NCBI GenBank assembly: GCA_963821025.1 | Contig: CAWGCG010000004.1 | Location: forward strand, 62,001-126,000 | Direction of reading: 5' to 3' | Length of the DNA: 64,000 nt | Origin: WHSW01 sp963821025 | Lineage (GTDB): Bacteria > Actinomycetota > Thermoleophilia > Solirubrobacterales > 70-9 | Shown: positions 43,036-52,624 of the stretch, piece by piece | Layout of the letters: each line of letters starts with the position of its first letter | How positions within the stretch are numbered: the stretch's first letter is position 1 | Notes under the pieces: model-generated | Database searches by the model: none | What the model was told of the DNA's origin: nothing | The model's input: only the letters and a program-made list of their open reading frames with translations | Translations under genes and position numbers: made by a program

Positions 43036-44154
43036 TTGAACGAATCCGAGCGACAGACGGGACCGATCGCGGTCTACGGCGCGACCGGGTATACAGGCCG
43101 CCTGGTCGTCGCCGAGCTCGCCCGGCGGGGCGCCGATTTCGTCATCGCCGGGCGCAATCGCGAGAAGCTCGAGGATCTCGGACGCGAGCATCCCCGGGCC
43201 GGGATCGCGGTCGCCGACCTGGAGGACGGGGTGGCGATGCAGGCGCTGCTCGAACCTTGCGCCGCGGTCATCTCCTGCGCCGGCAGCCCCTTCGTCGCCA
43301 ACGGCGAGCCGGTGGTCGTCGCGGCGATCGGCGCTCGCTGTCATTACCTCGACATCACAGGCGAGCAGCCGTTCATACGCCGGATCTTCGACCATTACGG
43401 TGGCCCGGCCGCCGACGCCGGCGTCGCCCTGGTCAGCGCGATGGGCTTCGACTACGCCCCGGGCGACATGATCGCGGCGCTCACAGCCGAGGGCATGGGC
43501 CCGCTCGAGGAGATCGAGCTCGCCTATTACCTGAACGCCTTCGGGCCGTCGCGCGGGACCTCGATGTCGACCGTCGAGATGCTCAGCGGCGGCGATGTGG
43601 AATGGCGCGACGGGACGCTGCGGCCCGCGCCACAGGGCGTTTCGCGCGGTCGCTTCGAGTTCCCCGCACCGGTTGGCAGCCAGCGGATGACGCGTTACCC
43701 CTCGGGCGAGCAGGTGATGGTGCCGCGCCACATCGACACCGCCGGCGTGCGCACCTCTCTGAGCGCCTCGGCGGTCGTTCCCTACCCGAGGCTGGAGGCG
43801 CTGACGGCGCTCGCCGGCCCGATGCAGCTGGCACTTCGCAGCCGCGCCGCCCGGCGGGTGGTCGAGGCCGGGGTCGCCCGACTCCCCGAGGGCCCCGATC
43901 CCGACGAGCGCCGGGCTGCGCGCTTCGTGATCGTCTGCGAGGCGCGCGCGGCGGGCCGCCGGCGCCGTGGCGTGGTCAGCGGCTCGGACGTCTACGGCCT
44001 CACCGCGTGGACCACTTCGGAGGGTGCGCTCGGCTGCGTGGCGCCCGGTTTCGAATCCCGCGGCGCGCTGGCGCCGGCCGAGGCCTTCGACCCGCGCCGG
44101 TTCCTCGAGTCGCTGGCGCCGGCAGGCTTGGGCTTCGAGGTCGACCCGGGGTGA
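43036..44154 (+). CDS. Saccharopine dehydrogenase-like NAD(P)-binding protein
   Basis: A 372-residue protein with a TTG start. N-terminal Rossmann fold IAVYGATGYTGRLVVAELARRG followed by VIAGRNREKLEDLG, then CHYLDITGEQPFIRRIFDHYG and MGFDYAPGDMIAALTAEGMG, as in the saccharopine dehydrogenase/trans-acting enoyl-reductase group. Lysine metabolism is unlikely from context. These proteins often act in lipid or polyketide reduction. It overlaps the next gene by 4 nt; three genes form one operon. Confidence 0.85.
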   Translation: MNESERQTGPIAVYGATGYTGRLVVAELARRGADFVIAGRNREKLEDLGREHPRAGIAVADLEDGVAMQALLEPCAAVISCAGSPFVANGEPVVVAAIGARCHYLDITGEQPFIRRIFDHYGGPAADAGVALVSAMGFDYAPGDMIAALTAEGMGPLEEIELAYYLNAFGPSRGTSMSTVEMLSGGDVEWRDGTLRPAPQGVSRGRFEFPAPVGSQRMTRYPSGEQVMVPRHIDTAGVRTSLSASAVVPYPRLEALTALAGPMQLALRSRAARRVVEAGVARLPEGPDPDERRAARFVIVCEARAAGRRRRGVVSGSDVYGLTAWTTSEGALGCVAPGFESRGALAPAEAFDPRRFLESLAPAGLGFEVDPG

Positions 44155-44789
44155 GCGCCGCTCCGGCGTGCCCGCTTTGCGGGCAGCCGATGTACGGCTG
44201 GATCGCGCTGGCTCCGGCGAGCGCCGAGGCCAGCGTCGGGATGGCGCTCGAGGCGCCGCCGGAAGCCGAGCGGGTGGTCGTGCGCTGCGAGAGCTGCGGG
44301 GTCGCGCTCGAGCGCGACCGGGAGATCGACCTGGTCGCCGAGTGGGAGGCGATCTGCCGACCCGCCGGCGAGAGCGAGCGCACGATCGAGGTCCCCAACC
44401 GCGCCAGCCTGCAGGCATGGATCGGGGTCGGTGGCTGGGCGGGGATCGAGCTCTCGCCCGGTCACCTGATCCTGACCCCGGCGAGCCTCGAGTTGCTGGC
44501 GCAGCGCAACGATCGGCGGATCGAGGTCCTGCGCTATCCGGGCTGGGGCCGCGCCCAGGCCTGGATGTGGCAGACGATGCTAAACGGGCTCACCTTCCAT
44601 CCAAACTTCTTTCGCGAGGTGCGCGCCGGCCGCCTGCGCCCCGCCAACGCGCGCAGCCGAGTCAGCTTCGCAATCGACGCCGTCGTCACCGCGCTCGGCG
44701 CGCCGCTGGTGGCGCTGATCTCGATCCCGCTCGAGCTCGTGGCCGCGCTGGCGCGCCGAGGCGGCGAGATGGTCGCCTCCGCACGTTGA
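44151..44789 (+). CDS. Zinc-ribbon protein of unknown function
   Basis: A 212-residue product from a GTG (GTGA overlap). Two Cys pairs near the N-terminus (CPLCGQP and CESCG, about 38 residues apart) suggest a zinc ribbon. A middle domain reads WIGVGGWAGIELSPGHLILTPASLELLAQRNDRRI, then YPGWGRAQAWMWQTMLNGLTFHPNFFREV, resembling a methyltransferase-associated segment. A hydrophobic stretch (VVTALGAPLVALISIPLELVAAL) near the end could anchor it. No confident family. Confidence 0.75.
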   Translation: MSAAPACPLCGQPMYGWIALAPASAEASVGMALEAPPEAERVVVRCESCGVALERDREIDLVAEWEAICRPAGESERTIEVPNRASLQAWIGVGGWAGIELSPGHLILTPASLELLAQRNDRRIEVLRYPGWGRAQAWMWQTMLNGLTFHPNFFREVRAGRLRPANARSRVSFAIDAVVTALGAPLVALISIPLELVAALARRGGEMVASAR

Positions 44790-45565
44790 GCGCCAGCCGG
44801 CGCCCGGAGCTCGAGCCCCTCGCGCAGATCGCGCGCGAGACGGCGGCTCGGTGGGGCGTGGAGGTGGCGGCGCCGTACGCGCTCTCCAACTACTCCTACG
44901 TCTGCCCTGCCGGCGAGGACACGGTGCTGAAGGTGCGGCCGGCCGACGACGACGAGTCGGATCAGGAGGCCGAGGCGCTGGCGCTCTGGGGCGGCAACGG
45001 CGCGGTCCGTCTGCTGCACAGCGAGCGCGGCGGTAGAGCGCTGCTGCTCGAACGGGCCAAGCCCGGCGACGACATCGCCGAGCTAGCCGAAGACCAGGCG
45101 ATCGCGATCGCCGTCGATCTCGGGCCGCGACTGTGGCGGCCCGCCGGCGAGCCGTTTCGCTGGATCGGGGACTTCATCGGCGGCTGGCTGAAGCGAGCCC
45201 GACAACCAACGCCGCCGGGAAGGGAGCTACTCGCGCTCGCGCGCGAGCTCTATGGCGCGCTCGAACCCGGCCGCTCGGTCCTCGTGCATGGCGACTTTCA
45301 TCACCACAACATCCTCGACGCCGGCGACCGCCACGCGGCGATCGACCCAAAGCCGATGCTGGGCGAGCCGGAGTACGACGTCGCCCCATTTCTTTGGAAC
45401 CCGATCGGCTCCCGGATGAGCGCCGAGACCGCCCGCCGACGGTTGGCGGCGTTCGCCGACGCCGGCCTGGATCAGGAGCGGATGCTCGCCTGGACCGTGA
45501 TTCGTGGCGCCTGCCTGCGAGTCGACCGGGGCGAGGTCGAGGCAATCTTGGCGCTGGCGCGATAG
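44786..45565 (+). CDS. APH-family aminoglycoside/hydroxyurea phosphotransferase-like kinase
   Basis: A 259-residue kinase-fold protein, TTG start (TTGA overlap). The catalytic loop is VLVHGDFHHHNILDAG and the metal site IDPKPMLGEPEYDVAPFLWNP, close to the hydroxyurea/streptomycin 6-phosphotransferase (StrB-like) branch. An ATP-binding lysine is in DTVLKVRP. Real substrates of chromosomal members are mostly unknown, and resistance should not be inferred. Confidence 0.85.
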   Translation: MSASRRPELEPLAQIARETAARWGVEVAAPYALSNYSYVCPAGEDTVLKVRPADDDESDQEAEALALWGGNGAVRLLHSERGGRALLLERAKPGDDIAELAEDQAIAIAVDLGPRLWRPAGEPFRWIGDFIGGWLKRARQPTPPGRELLALARELYGALEPGRSVLVHGDFHHHNILDAGDRHAAIDPKPMLGEPEYDVAPFLWNPIGSRMSAETARRRLAAFADAGLDQERMLAWTVIRGACLRVDRGEVEAILALAR

Positions 45566-45593
45566 CCGGAGTGCCGGCACCGATCGCGCGGAC

Positions 45594-46400
45594 CTAGGTC
45601 GAGCGCTGCCAGAGGCGTTTTGCGAGCGGCAGCAGCACCGCCCTGGGGGAGTGCTGGGCGCCGAGCGCTCCGGCGCGGTTCAGCAGCCCGGGGACGACCA
45701 CGCGCTTGTCATTGTCGGCACCCTCGACCGCCTCGCGAGCGACGTCCTCGACCTCGGTCCAGAAGAGGTTCGGGAGCTGCTCCTCGGCGCCGCCGGCGCC
45801 GGCGACCTGAGCGAACTCGGTGCGCACCGGTCCCGGGCAAAGCGCCGTCACCGAGACCCCGCGGCCCTTCAGCTCGGCGTGGGTCGCCTCGCTGAGGCTG
45901 AGGACGAAGGCCTTGGTCGCCGCGTAGGTCGCGGTCCCGGGGATCGGCTGGAAGGCCGCGGTCGAGGCGACGTTGATGATCGCGCCGCGTCCACGTTCGA
46001 CCATCCCGGCGCTGAAGCGGACCTGGAGGTCGAGCAGCGCCTCGCAGTTGAGGCGCACCATCGAGACGAGCCGCTCGCGATCGGCGCCGGCGACGGAGCC
46101 AGAATCGCCGAAGCCCGCGTTGTTGACGAGAATCTCGACCGCGAGGCCGAGCTCGACCAACCGCGCCTCGAGCAGGTCGCGACCCACCCCCTCGGCGAGG
46201 TCGGCGACGATCACCTCGGCCCGGATCCCGTGCGCGGCCGAGAGCTCGTCGGCGAGCTCGCGCAGGCGCGGCTCCCGGCGGGCGACCAGGGTCACCCCGT
46301 GCCCGCGGGCGGCGAGCTCGCGGCCGATCTGGCTGCCGATCCCCGACGACGCGCCGGTGATCAGCGCGGTCGAGCTCTCCGCTGGGTCCGGCAGGCTCAC
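45594..46400 (-). CDS. Short-chain dehydrogenase/reductase
   Basis: A 268-residue SDR: TGASSGIGSQIGRELAARGHGVTLVARRE (NADP-type Arg), NNAGFGDSG, catalytic Ser in NVASTAAFQP and YAATK, with LCPGPVRTEF after it. This resembles the ketoreductase/acyl-reductase DltE-like group (SDR family oxidoreductases acting on lipids). Convergent with the APH gene (28-nt gap). Substrate unknown. Confidence 0.9.
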   Translation of the reverse strand: MSLPDPAESSTALITGASSGIGSQIGRELAARGHGVTLVARREPRLRELADELSAAHGIRAEVIVADLAEGVGRDLLEARLVELGLAVEILVNNAGFGDSGSVAGADRERLVSMVRLNCEALLDLQVRFSAGMVERGRGAIINVASTAAFQPIPGTATYAATKAFVLSLSEATHAELKGRGVSVTALCPGPVRTEFAQVAGAGGAEEQLPNLFWTEVEDVAREAVEGADNDKRVVVPGLLNRAGALGAQHSPRAVLLPLAKRLWQRST

Positions 46401-46444
46401 GCGGCCAGCCTAGCCGAGCGTTGCGGCTCTCTATGCTGGTCGGG

Positions 46445-46717
46445 ATGGAAGGCTCAGACCCATTCGGCCTCTTCGGCGACCCCGACGAGCTGCGCGCCAG
46501 GCTCTCGGAGATGGCCGAGCAGATGCAGAGCTCACAGCGGGTCGCCTGGGCCGACAACGCAATCAAGCTGGCGGTCGACATGACCGTCGCCTCGATCGCA
46601 AGGCTCGACCTCAAGGGGTCGACCGACGAGCAGGCGATGCAGGTCCGCGACGCGATCCGGATCGTCTTTCCGGAAGCGGTCACCCTCGTGCGCGAGGCGC
46701 GCGAGGGTCTTTCCTGA
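46445..46717 (+). CDS. Small hypothetical protein
   Basis: A 90-residue acidic, mostly helical protein: MEGSDPFGLFGDPDELRARLSEMAEQMQSSQRV, then VDMTVASIARLDLKGSTDEQAMQVRDAIRIVFPEAVTLVREA. The ATG at 46445 is preferred over a TTG 24 nt upstream. Amphipathic helices suggest a small oligomeric or partner-binding protein. No family recognised. Confidence 0.65.
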   Translation: MEGSDPFGLFGDPDELRARLSEMAEQMQSSQRVAWADNAIKLAVDMTVASIARLDLKGSTDEQAMQVRDAIRIVFPEAVTLVREAREGLS

Positions 46718-46783
46718 GTCGGCTCTGATTCGTGACCCTCGCCGCGCCTCGCTGCGCGCCGCTGTCCCTAGCGTCGCCGGACG

Positions 46784-47443
46784 GTGGACTCACGCTCGCA
46801 AGCAGGCTCGGCCACCGTCGAGCACGCCGGCCTCTCGCTGCTGATCGCCGGGCTGGCCGTCGCCGCGATCGCCGCGATCGCCGTCCGGCCGCCCGATGGC
46901 GCCCGCGAGCTGGGCACCGCGCTGGCGCGCAAGATCCGCTGTGGCGCGGTCGGCCCGGGGCCGTGCTGGCGCGACCCGCTCACCGAGGCCTACGGGCGGT
47001 CGCTGGCCGGGGTCATACGGGCGCTGGCGCCCACGCCGGCGGCCCGCCGCTCAGCCTCCGGGTTGCTGCTACCGGTCGATTTCCGCCGCTGTCGCTCGGC
47101 GAAATGCGCCGCGCCCGGGCCCGATTCTCCGCGGCTGACCGCGTCGAGCCGCCGCACCACCGCCTTCGTCGATCTCGAGAGCCCGCCCGCCCGGGCAGGG
47201 GGTGTCGAGATCGACTACTGGCTCTATCGGCCAACGCTCGGCTGGGAGCGCCTCAGCCGCCGGGTGAGCGCCGAGGAGGTGCAGCAGCTCGCCCCGACCC
47301 CCCTGCTGGAGAGCGACGTTCCGGCGTTGGTCTCGCTGGAGACGCTGGCGGGTGCGAACCATTTTCAGTTCGCCCCCGGCGAGGAACCGCCATGGCGCTG
47401 GCATACCGACCGCCGCTGGCGAGCTCACCAGCGCGCGTCGTGA
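46784..47443 (+). CDS. Putative exported TadE-like/pseudopilin-type protein
   Basis: A 219-residue product from a GTG. The N-terminus GSATVEHAGLSLLIAGLAVAAIAAIAV resembles the G/A-x-x-x-x-E prepilin-like start of TadE/Flp proteins, where cleavage precedes the residues before a conserved Glu and hydrophobic helix. The remaining domain is extracellular and Arg/Pro-rich with no known fold (VDFRRCRSAKCAAPGPDSPR; VEIDYWLYRPTLGWERLSR). No tad genes are nearby. It overlaps the convergent DUF2804 gene by 19 nt. Confidence 0.6.
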   Translation: MDSRSQAGSATVEHAGLSLLIAGLAVAAIAAIAVRPPDGARELGTALARKIRCGAVGPGPCWRDPLTEAYGRSLAGVIRALAPTPAARRSASGLLLPVDFRRCRSAKCAAPGPDSPRLTASSRRTTAFVDLESPPARAGGVEIDYWLYRPTLGWERLSRRVSAEEVQQLAPTPLLESDVPALVSLETLAGANHFQFAPGEEPPWRWHTDRRWRAHQRAS

Positions 47444-48336
47444 TGCTCCATCACCCCGAATCCGTCGGCTAGCTGGAGGCCGCCCGGGAGGGCGCCACTG
47501 AAGGTCCCGAACGGCTGGCGGTAGGAGTACTCGATGAACGGGCGCTTCTCCTGCTTGGCGCGCTCGCTCTCGGCCGAGAACACGAGCCGGGCGCCGTCGG
47601 CGGTGACCGCGTCGAGGCCGTCGAAGCGCGCCGCCCCGGGCTCGCTGACCTCGCCGTCGACCCAGATCGCGCGCTCGGAGCGTCGCGGCGGGTCGTTGAC
47701 GCCCCTGACCAGGTTCCACCCGACCTCGCGGCCGTCGACGGTCCGCCCGACACCGGCCGACCAGTCCCAGACCGTGTGATGGGGGTGATAGCCGCATGAT
47801 TCGTCCTCGATTCCGCGCGCCTCGGTGCGAATCCGGCGCTCGCCGATCCGCACGTCGACCTCGACCGCCACGACCCGCTTGCGGGTCCAGGTGTAGCCGT
47901 CGTCCTCACCGGTTTCGCACACCGACTCCGCCCAGGGCCCCTCGCCGGCGCGCAGGAAGGCACGGACCTCGAGCTCGGGCCCCTTGGCCGGCGCCTCTAT
48001 CCGAACCAGGGTTGGGCCCCGGTCGGGCGCCCAATCGATTCGCCCCGTGTCCTCACCCTCGCCGAGCTCGGTCCAGACCTCGCCCCGGGCGATCGGTCCC
48101 AGGGTCCGAGTCCGCTCGTGCAGCTCGCGGCGCTCGCGATCCCAGACGGCCCAGAAGGTCTGGCCGACGGGCCCCACATTGACGCGCGCCGCGCACAATG
48201 AGAGCTGATCCGAGAACACCCCGAGATAGCGCCAGCGCTTGCGCCACGCCCCGTTGCGACGCAGCGGCACCTTCCCCGGCGGCAGCGCCAGCTCAGGCCT
48301 GCCGGGACCCGGCCCACGCCACGGCAGCTCGCTCAC
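47425..48336 (-). CDS. DUF2804 family protein
   Basis: A 303-residue protein of the DUF2804 family: WRKRWRYLGVFSDQLSLCAARVNVGP, RTEARGIEDESCGYHPHHTVWDWSAGVG and RPFIEYSYRQPFGTFSGALPGG, a lipocalin-like all-beta protein of unknown function that is common in actinobacteria. The ATG overlaps the acetyl-CoA carboxylase stop by 4 nt, hinting at a lipid-related role. Confidence 0.88.
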   Translation of the reverse strand: MSELPWRGPGPGRPELALPPGKVPLRRNGAWRKRWRYLGVFSDQLSLCAARVNVGPVGQTFWAVWDRERRELHERTRTLGPIARGEVWTELGEGEDTGRIDWAPDRGPTLVRIEAPAKGPELEVRAFLRAGEGPWAESVCETGEDDGYTWTRKRVVAVEVDVRIGERRIRTEARGIEDESCGYHPHHTVWDWSAGVGRTVDGREVGWNLVRGVNDPPRRSERAIWVDGEVSEPGAARFDGLDAVTADGARLVFSAESERAKQEKRPFIEYSYRQPFGTFSGALPGGLQLADGFGVMEHHDARW

Positions 48337-50117
48337 TCGATCTTGGCGATCTGGTCGCCGGCGTTGACCGCGGTCCCTTCGGCGACGTTGAGCTCGGTGA
48401 GCTTGCCGGCCCGGTGAGCGGTGATCTCATTCTCCATCTTCATCGCCTCGATCACGCAGATCAGCGCCCCCTCCTCGACCTCGGCGCCCTTCTCGACCGC
48501 AACTTTGAGCACCGTCCCCTGAAGGGGCGAGGGCAGTGCGTCGCTGGAGGGCGAGGGCCCGGTGCCGGCTCCGCCGTGCTCGCGCTTCGGCGGGCGCTTG
48601 GCCGCGGCGCCGGCCCCGTTGGGGTTCGAGCCCGCAGCTCCGATCACCTTGACCTGGTGCAGGCGCCCGTCGACCTCGACCGAGTAGGTGCGTTCGGTGA
48701 GCGCGACCTCTTCCTCGTCCTCGTCGGACCCTGGGCCGTCCGGACGTGAATCGGAGGATTTGTCGGGAGACAGTTGCCGGAGCCACTTCTTGTCCTCGGT
48801 CAGATCGCGGCAGGTCTCGCCCTTGGCCCACTGCTCGGTCGCCAGGATCGCTCGGTGGAAGGGGATCAGGGTGGTCAGCGGTTCGATCCGGTACTCGCCC
48901 AGCGCCCGCAGCATCCGGCGCGTCGCTCGCTCGCGATCGATGTCCCAGGTGATCAGCTTGGCGACCATCGGGTCATACAGCGGCGTCACCTCCGACCCGG
49001 CCTCGAGACCCGAGTCGACACGGACCCCGGGCCCCGCCGGCTCGATGTAGCTCTCGATCCGCCCCGGCGCCGGGGCGAAGTTCTTGTGCGCGGCCTCGGC
49101 ATTGATCCGGCACTCGATCGCATGGCCGCGCAGCTCGAGCTCGTCCTGGGCGATCTCGAGCGGCTCCCCGGCGGCGATCCGGACCTGCTCGCGAACGATG
49201 TCGATTCCGGTGACCATCTCGGTGACGCAGTGCTCGACCTGGACCCGGGTGTTCATCTCCAAGAAGAAGTACTCGTCGCCAACCTGCATCCCCTCGACGG
49301 TGCCGGCGCCGCGGTAGTCGACGGCGCGCGCCGCATCGGTCGCGATCTCGCCGATCCTGGCACGCATCTCGGCGTCGACGTGGGGACCGGGTGCCTCCTC
49401 GATCAGCTTCTGGTGGCGGCGCTGAATAGAGCAATCGCGCTCACCGAGGTGGATCACGTTGCCGTGCGAGTCGGCCAGCACCTGGACCTCGACGTGGCGC
49501 GGATCCTCGAGGTAGCGCTCGAGGTAGACGCGGTCGTCGGAAAAGAACTTCTCGCCCTCGCGGGCGGCGCCCTCGAAGGCCTCGGCGAGCTCGTCCGCAG
49601 AGCCGGCGACGCGAAATCCCTTGCCGCCCCCTCCCCCGGCCGCCTTGCACGCGACCGGGTATCCGATCTCCTCGGCGGTCGCGCGTGCTGCCTCGACGTC
49701 GGGCGAGGGCTCGGTCGCTCCGGGAACAATGGGCACCCCGGCCTCCTGCATGATCTCGCGGGCCCTGGTCTTCGACCCCATCGCCTCGATCGCTGCCGCC
49801 GGCGGGCCGATGAATACGATCCCGGCTTCCTCCACGGCCGTGGCGAAGTCCGAGTTCTCGGCAAGGAAGCCGTATCCGGGATGGACGGCCTCGGCGCCCG
49901 ACTGCTTCGCCAGCTCGATGATCTTCTCGATCTTCAAATAGCTCTCGGCGGGCACCGACGGCCCCAGCAGGAAGGCCTCGTCAGCCTCGCGGACGTGGGG
50001 GCTCTCGCGGTCGGCCTCCGAGTAGACGCCGACCGAGCTGATTCCCATCTCGGTAAGCGCCCGCATCACCCGGATCGCGATCTCTCCCCGGTTCGCGACC
50101 AGGACCTTGTCGAACAT
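48333..50117 (-). CDS. accA3: Acyl-CoA carboxylase alpha chain (biotin carboxylase-BCCP fusion)
   Basis: The 594-residue fused subunit carboxylates biotin and carries it to a carboxyltransferase for malonyl- or methylmalonyl-CoA synthesis. N-terminal biotin carboxylase (VLVANRGEIAIRVMRA; GPPAAAIEAMGSK; Gly-rich AAGGGGGKGFR; EMNTRVQVEHCVTEMVTGIDIV) spans about 1-450. A variable linker (EDEEEVALTERTYSVEVDGRLHQVKV, then a Pro/Gly-rich 'GGAGTGPSPS') follows. The C-terminal BCCP has the biotin lysine in VIEAMKMENEI. This layout is typical of actinobacterial AccA. The symbol is by family analogy. No beta subunit lies nearby. Confidence 0.93.
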   Translation of the reverse strand: MFDKVLVANRGEIAIRVMRALTEMGISSVGVYSEADRESPHVREADEAFLLGPSVPAESYLKIEKIIELAKQSGAEAVHPGYGFLAENSDFATAVEEAGIVFIGPPAAAIEAMGSKTRAREIMQEAGVPIVPGATEPSPDVEAARATAEEIGYPVACKAAGGGGGKGFRVAGSADELAEAFEGAAREGEKFFSDDRVYLERYLEDPRHVEVQVLADSHGNVIHLGERDCSIQRRHQKLIEEAPGPHVDAEMRARIGEIATDAARAVDYRGAGTVEGMQVGDEYFFLEMNTRVQVEHCVTEMVTGIDIVREQVRIAAGEPLEIAQDELELRGHAIECRINAEAAHKNFAPAPGRIESYIEPAGPGVRVDSGLEAGSEVTPLYDPMVAKLITWDIDRERATRRMLRALGEYRIEPLTTLIPFHRAILATEQWAKGETCRDLTEDKKWLRQLSPDKSSDSRPDGPGSDEDEEEVALTERTYSVEVDGRLHQVKVIGAAGSNPNGAGAAAKRPPKREHGGAGTGPSPSSDALPSPLQGTVLKVAVEKGAEVEEGALICVIEAMKMENEITAHRAGKLTELNVAEGTAVNAGDQIAKIE

Positions 50118-50200
50118 AGGCGCGGGAGATTAGTAACCGTCAGGTGCGACTGCGCGCAGGACCCGCATCCCCCGCACCCGCGGTTGGCCGGCCGCGAGCC

Positions 50201-50539
50201 TCAGGCCATCGGCCTGATCGCCCAGCCGCGGTAGCGGGCTCGCCGACGGGCGACGGCGAGGTCCTCCGGGGGCAGGCTCGGGTGAACGACCTTGGACCGC
50301 GCGTGCGGCCCGTCGTAGTGCTTGAGCACGTAGGCGCGCAGCGCCGCTCGGTGCTCAGCGCAGGCATAGAGGGTGCGCCCGTACGGACCCCGGCCATGCC
50401 AGACCAGCCAGCCCTCAGGACCGCAGTCCACGTGCTGGCCGAAGCGGAAGTGCAAGAGCTGGCGCTCGAGGCTGATCTGGGTGAGCTGGTCGGGCTCGGA
50501 CCGACAGAACTCGCACCTGAAGATCAGCCGACAGGTCAC
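50201..50539 (-). CDS. Conserved-looking hypothetical with Cys pairs
   Basis: A 112-residue protein with an N-terminal CRLIFRCEFC, then HVDCGPEGWLVWHGRGPYGRTLYACAEHR and a basic C-terminus. Four or five cysteines could hold one zinc ion. It lies between purA and accA3 with gaps of 28 and 83 nt, in the same direction. No family recognised. Confidence 0.65.
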   Translation of the reverse strand: MTCRLIFRCEFCRSEPDQLTQISLERQLLHFRFGQHVDCGPEGWLVWHGRGPYGRTLYACAEHRAALRAYVLKHYDGPHARSKVVHPSLPPEDLAVARRRARYRGWAIRPMA

Positions 50540-50567
50540 GGCCTCGCAGCCTAGTGGACGGCCTAAG

Positions 50568-51866
<1,299 letters not shown>

Positions 51867-51904
51867 CGCCGGGGGATTATGCGGCAACCGCGCCGAACGC
51901 CCGC

Positions 51905-52624
51905 CTATGCGGCGTAGCGACGGTCCGAGCCGTACATCGGCAGCGTCTCGCACATCTGCGCCAGGCGCGAGACCGTGCGCTCACCGATCTGCTCCTCGAG
52001 TTGCGGCACGGTCATGTTCGTGGTCACCACGATCGAGCGGTTGGTCGCATAGCGCTCGTCGACGATCGCGTACAGCTGCTCGAGCACCCAGTCGCTGCGC
52101 TTCTCGGCCCCGAGGTCGTCGATGTGGAGCAGGTCGACCGAGGTCAGCCGCTTGAAGAACTCGAGGTAGGAGAGCTCGCCGGCGTCGGCGTCATAGGTGC
52201 GTCGGATCCGAGCCAGCAGACGCGGCAATGAGTAGATCGCGACCGAGTGCCCGGCCTCGATCGCCCGCTTGGAGACCAGCATCGCCAAGGTCGTCTTGCC
52301 GGTGCCGACGCTGCCCTCGAGCCAGAGCCCACGGCCGTCGGCGATCCGCTCGCCGAGCTCGCTGATGAAGGCGCTGACGACCTCGACCACGTCGCGGGTC
52401 TGGGGATCGCGTGCCATATCGGCGATCGGCGGTCGCTCCAGGCTCACCCCCTGGTACTTGGAGGGCAGCACCGAGCGCACCCCGCGCATCCGTGCCTGCT
52501 GGATGCGCCGCTCGCGACAGCCGCATGGCCGGGCGATCTCGTCCTCGGAGTCGGTGATCCAGCCGCCACCGTCGCAGATCCCGAGCGGGCAGGAGCGCGG
52601 CAGCCTCTCGACCGCGGCGCTCAC
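51905..52624 (-). CDS. DnaC/DnaI-like helicase-loader ATPase
   Basis: A 239-residue AAA+ protein from a GTG at 52624 overlapping the dnaB stop (GTGA). An N-terminal Cys cluster (CPLGICDGGGWI ... CGC, four Cys within about 25 residues) resembles the zinc region of DnaI/DnaC-type loaders. Then KYQGVSLERPPI, Walker A GSVGTGKTTLA, Walker B VDLLHIDDLGAEKRSDW, sensor-1-like VVTTN and an arginine-finger region ERTVSRLAQMCE. Coupling to dnaB strongly supports a role in loading the replicative helicase. IstB proteins share the fold, but no transposase is present. Confidence 0.88.
   Translation of the reverse strand: MSAAVERLPRSCPLGICDGGGWITDSEDEIARPCGCRERRIQQARMRGVRSVLPSKYQGVSLERPPIADMARDPQTRDVVEVVSAFISELGERIADGRGLWLEGSVGTGKTTLAMLVSKRAIEAGHSVAIYSLPRLLARIRRTYDADAGELSYLEFFKRLTSVDLLHIDDLGAEKRSDWVLEQLYAIVDERYATNRSIVVTTNMTVPQLEEQIGERTVSRLAQMCETLPMYGSDRRYAA

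Noticed and set aside
44786..45565. Antibiotic-resistance gene
   Set aside because: The APH fold is common in chromosomal kinases of unknown substrate, and there is no mobile-element or resistance context.
51905..52624. IstB transposition ATPase (insertion-sequence origin) as an explanation for the DnaC-like gene
   Set aside because: No IstA-type transposase, terminal inverted repeats or target duplications nearby, and the gene is coupled to dnaB.
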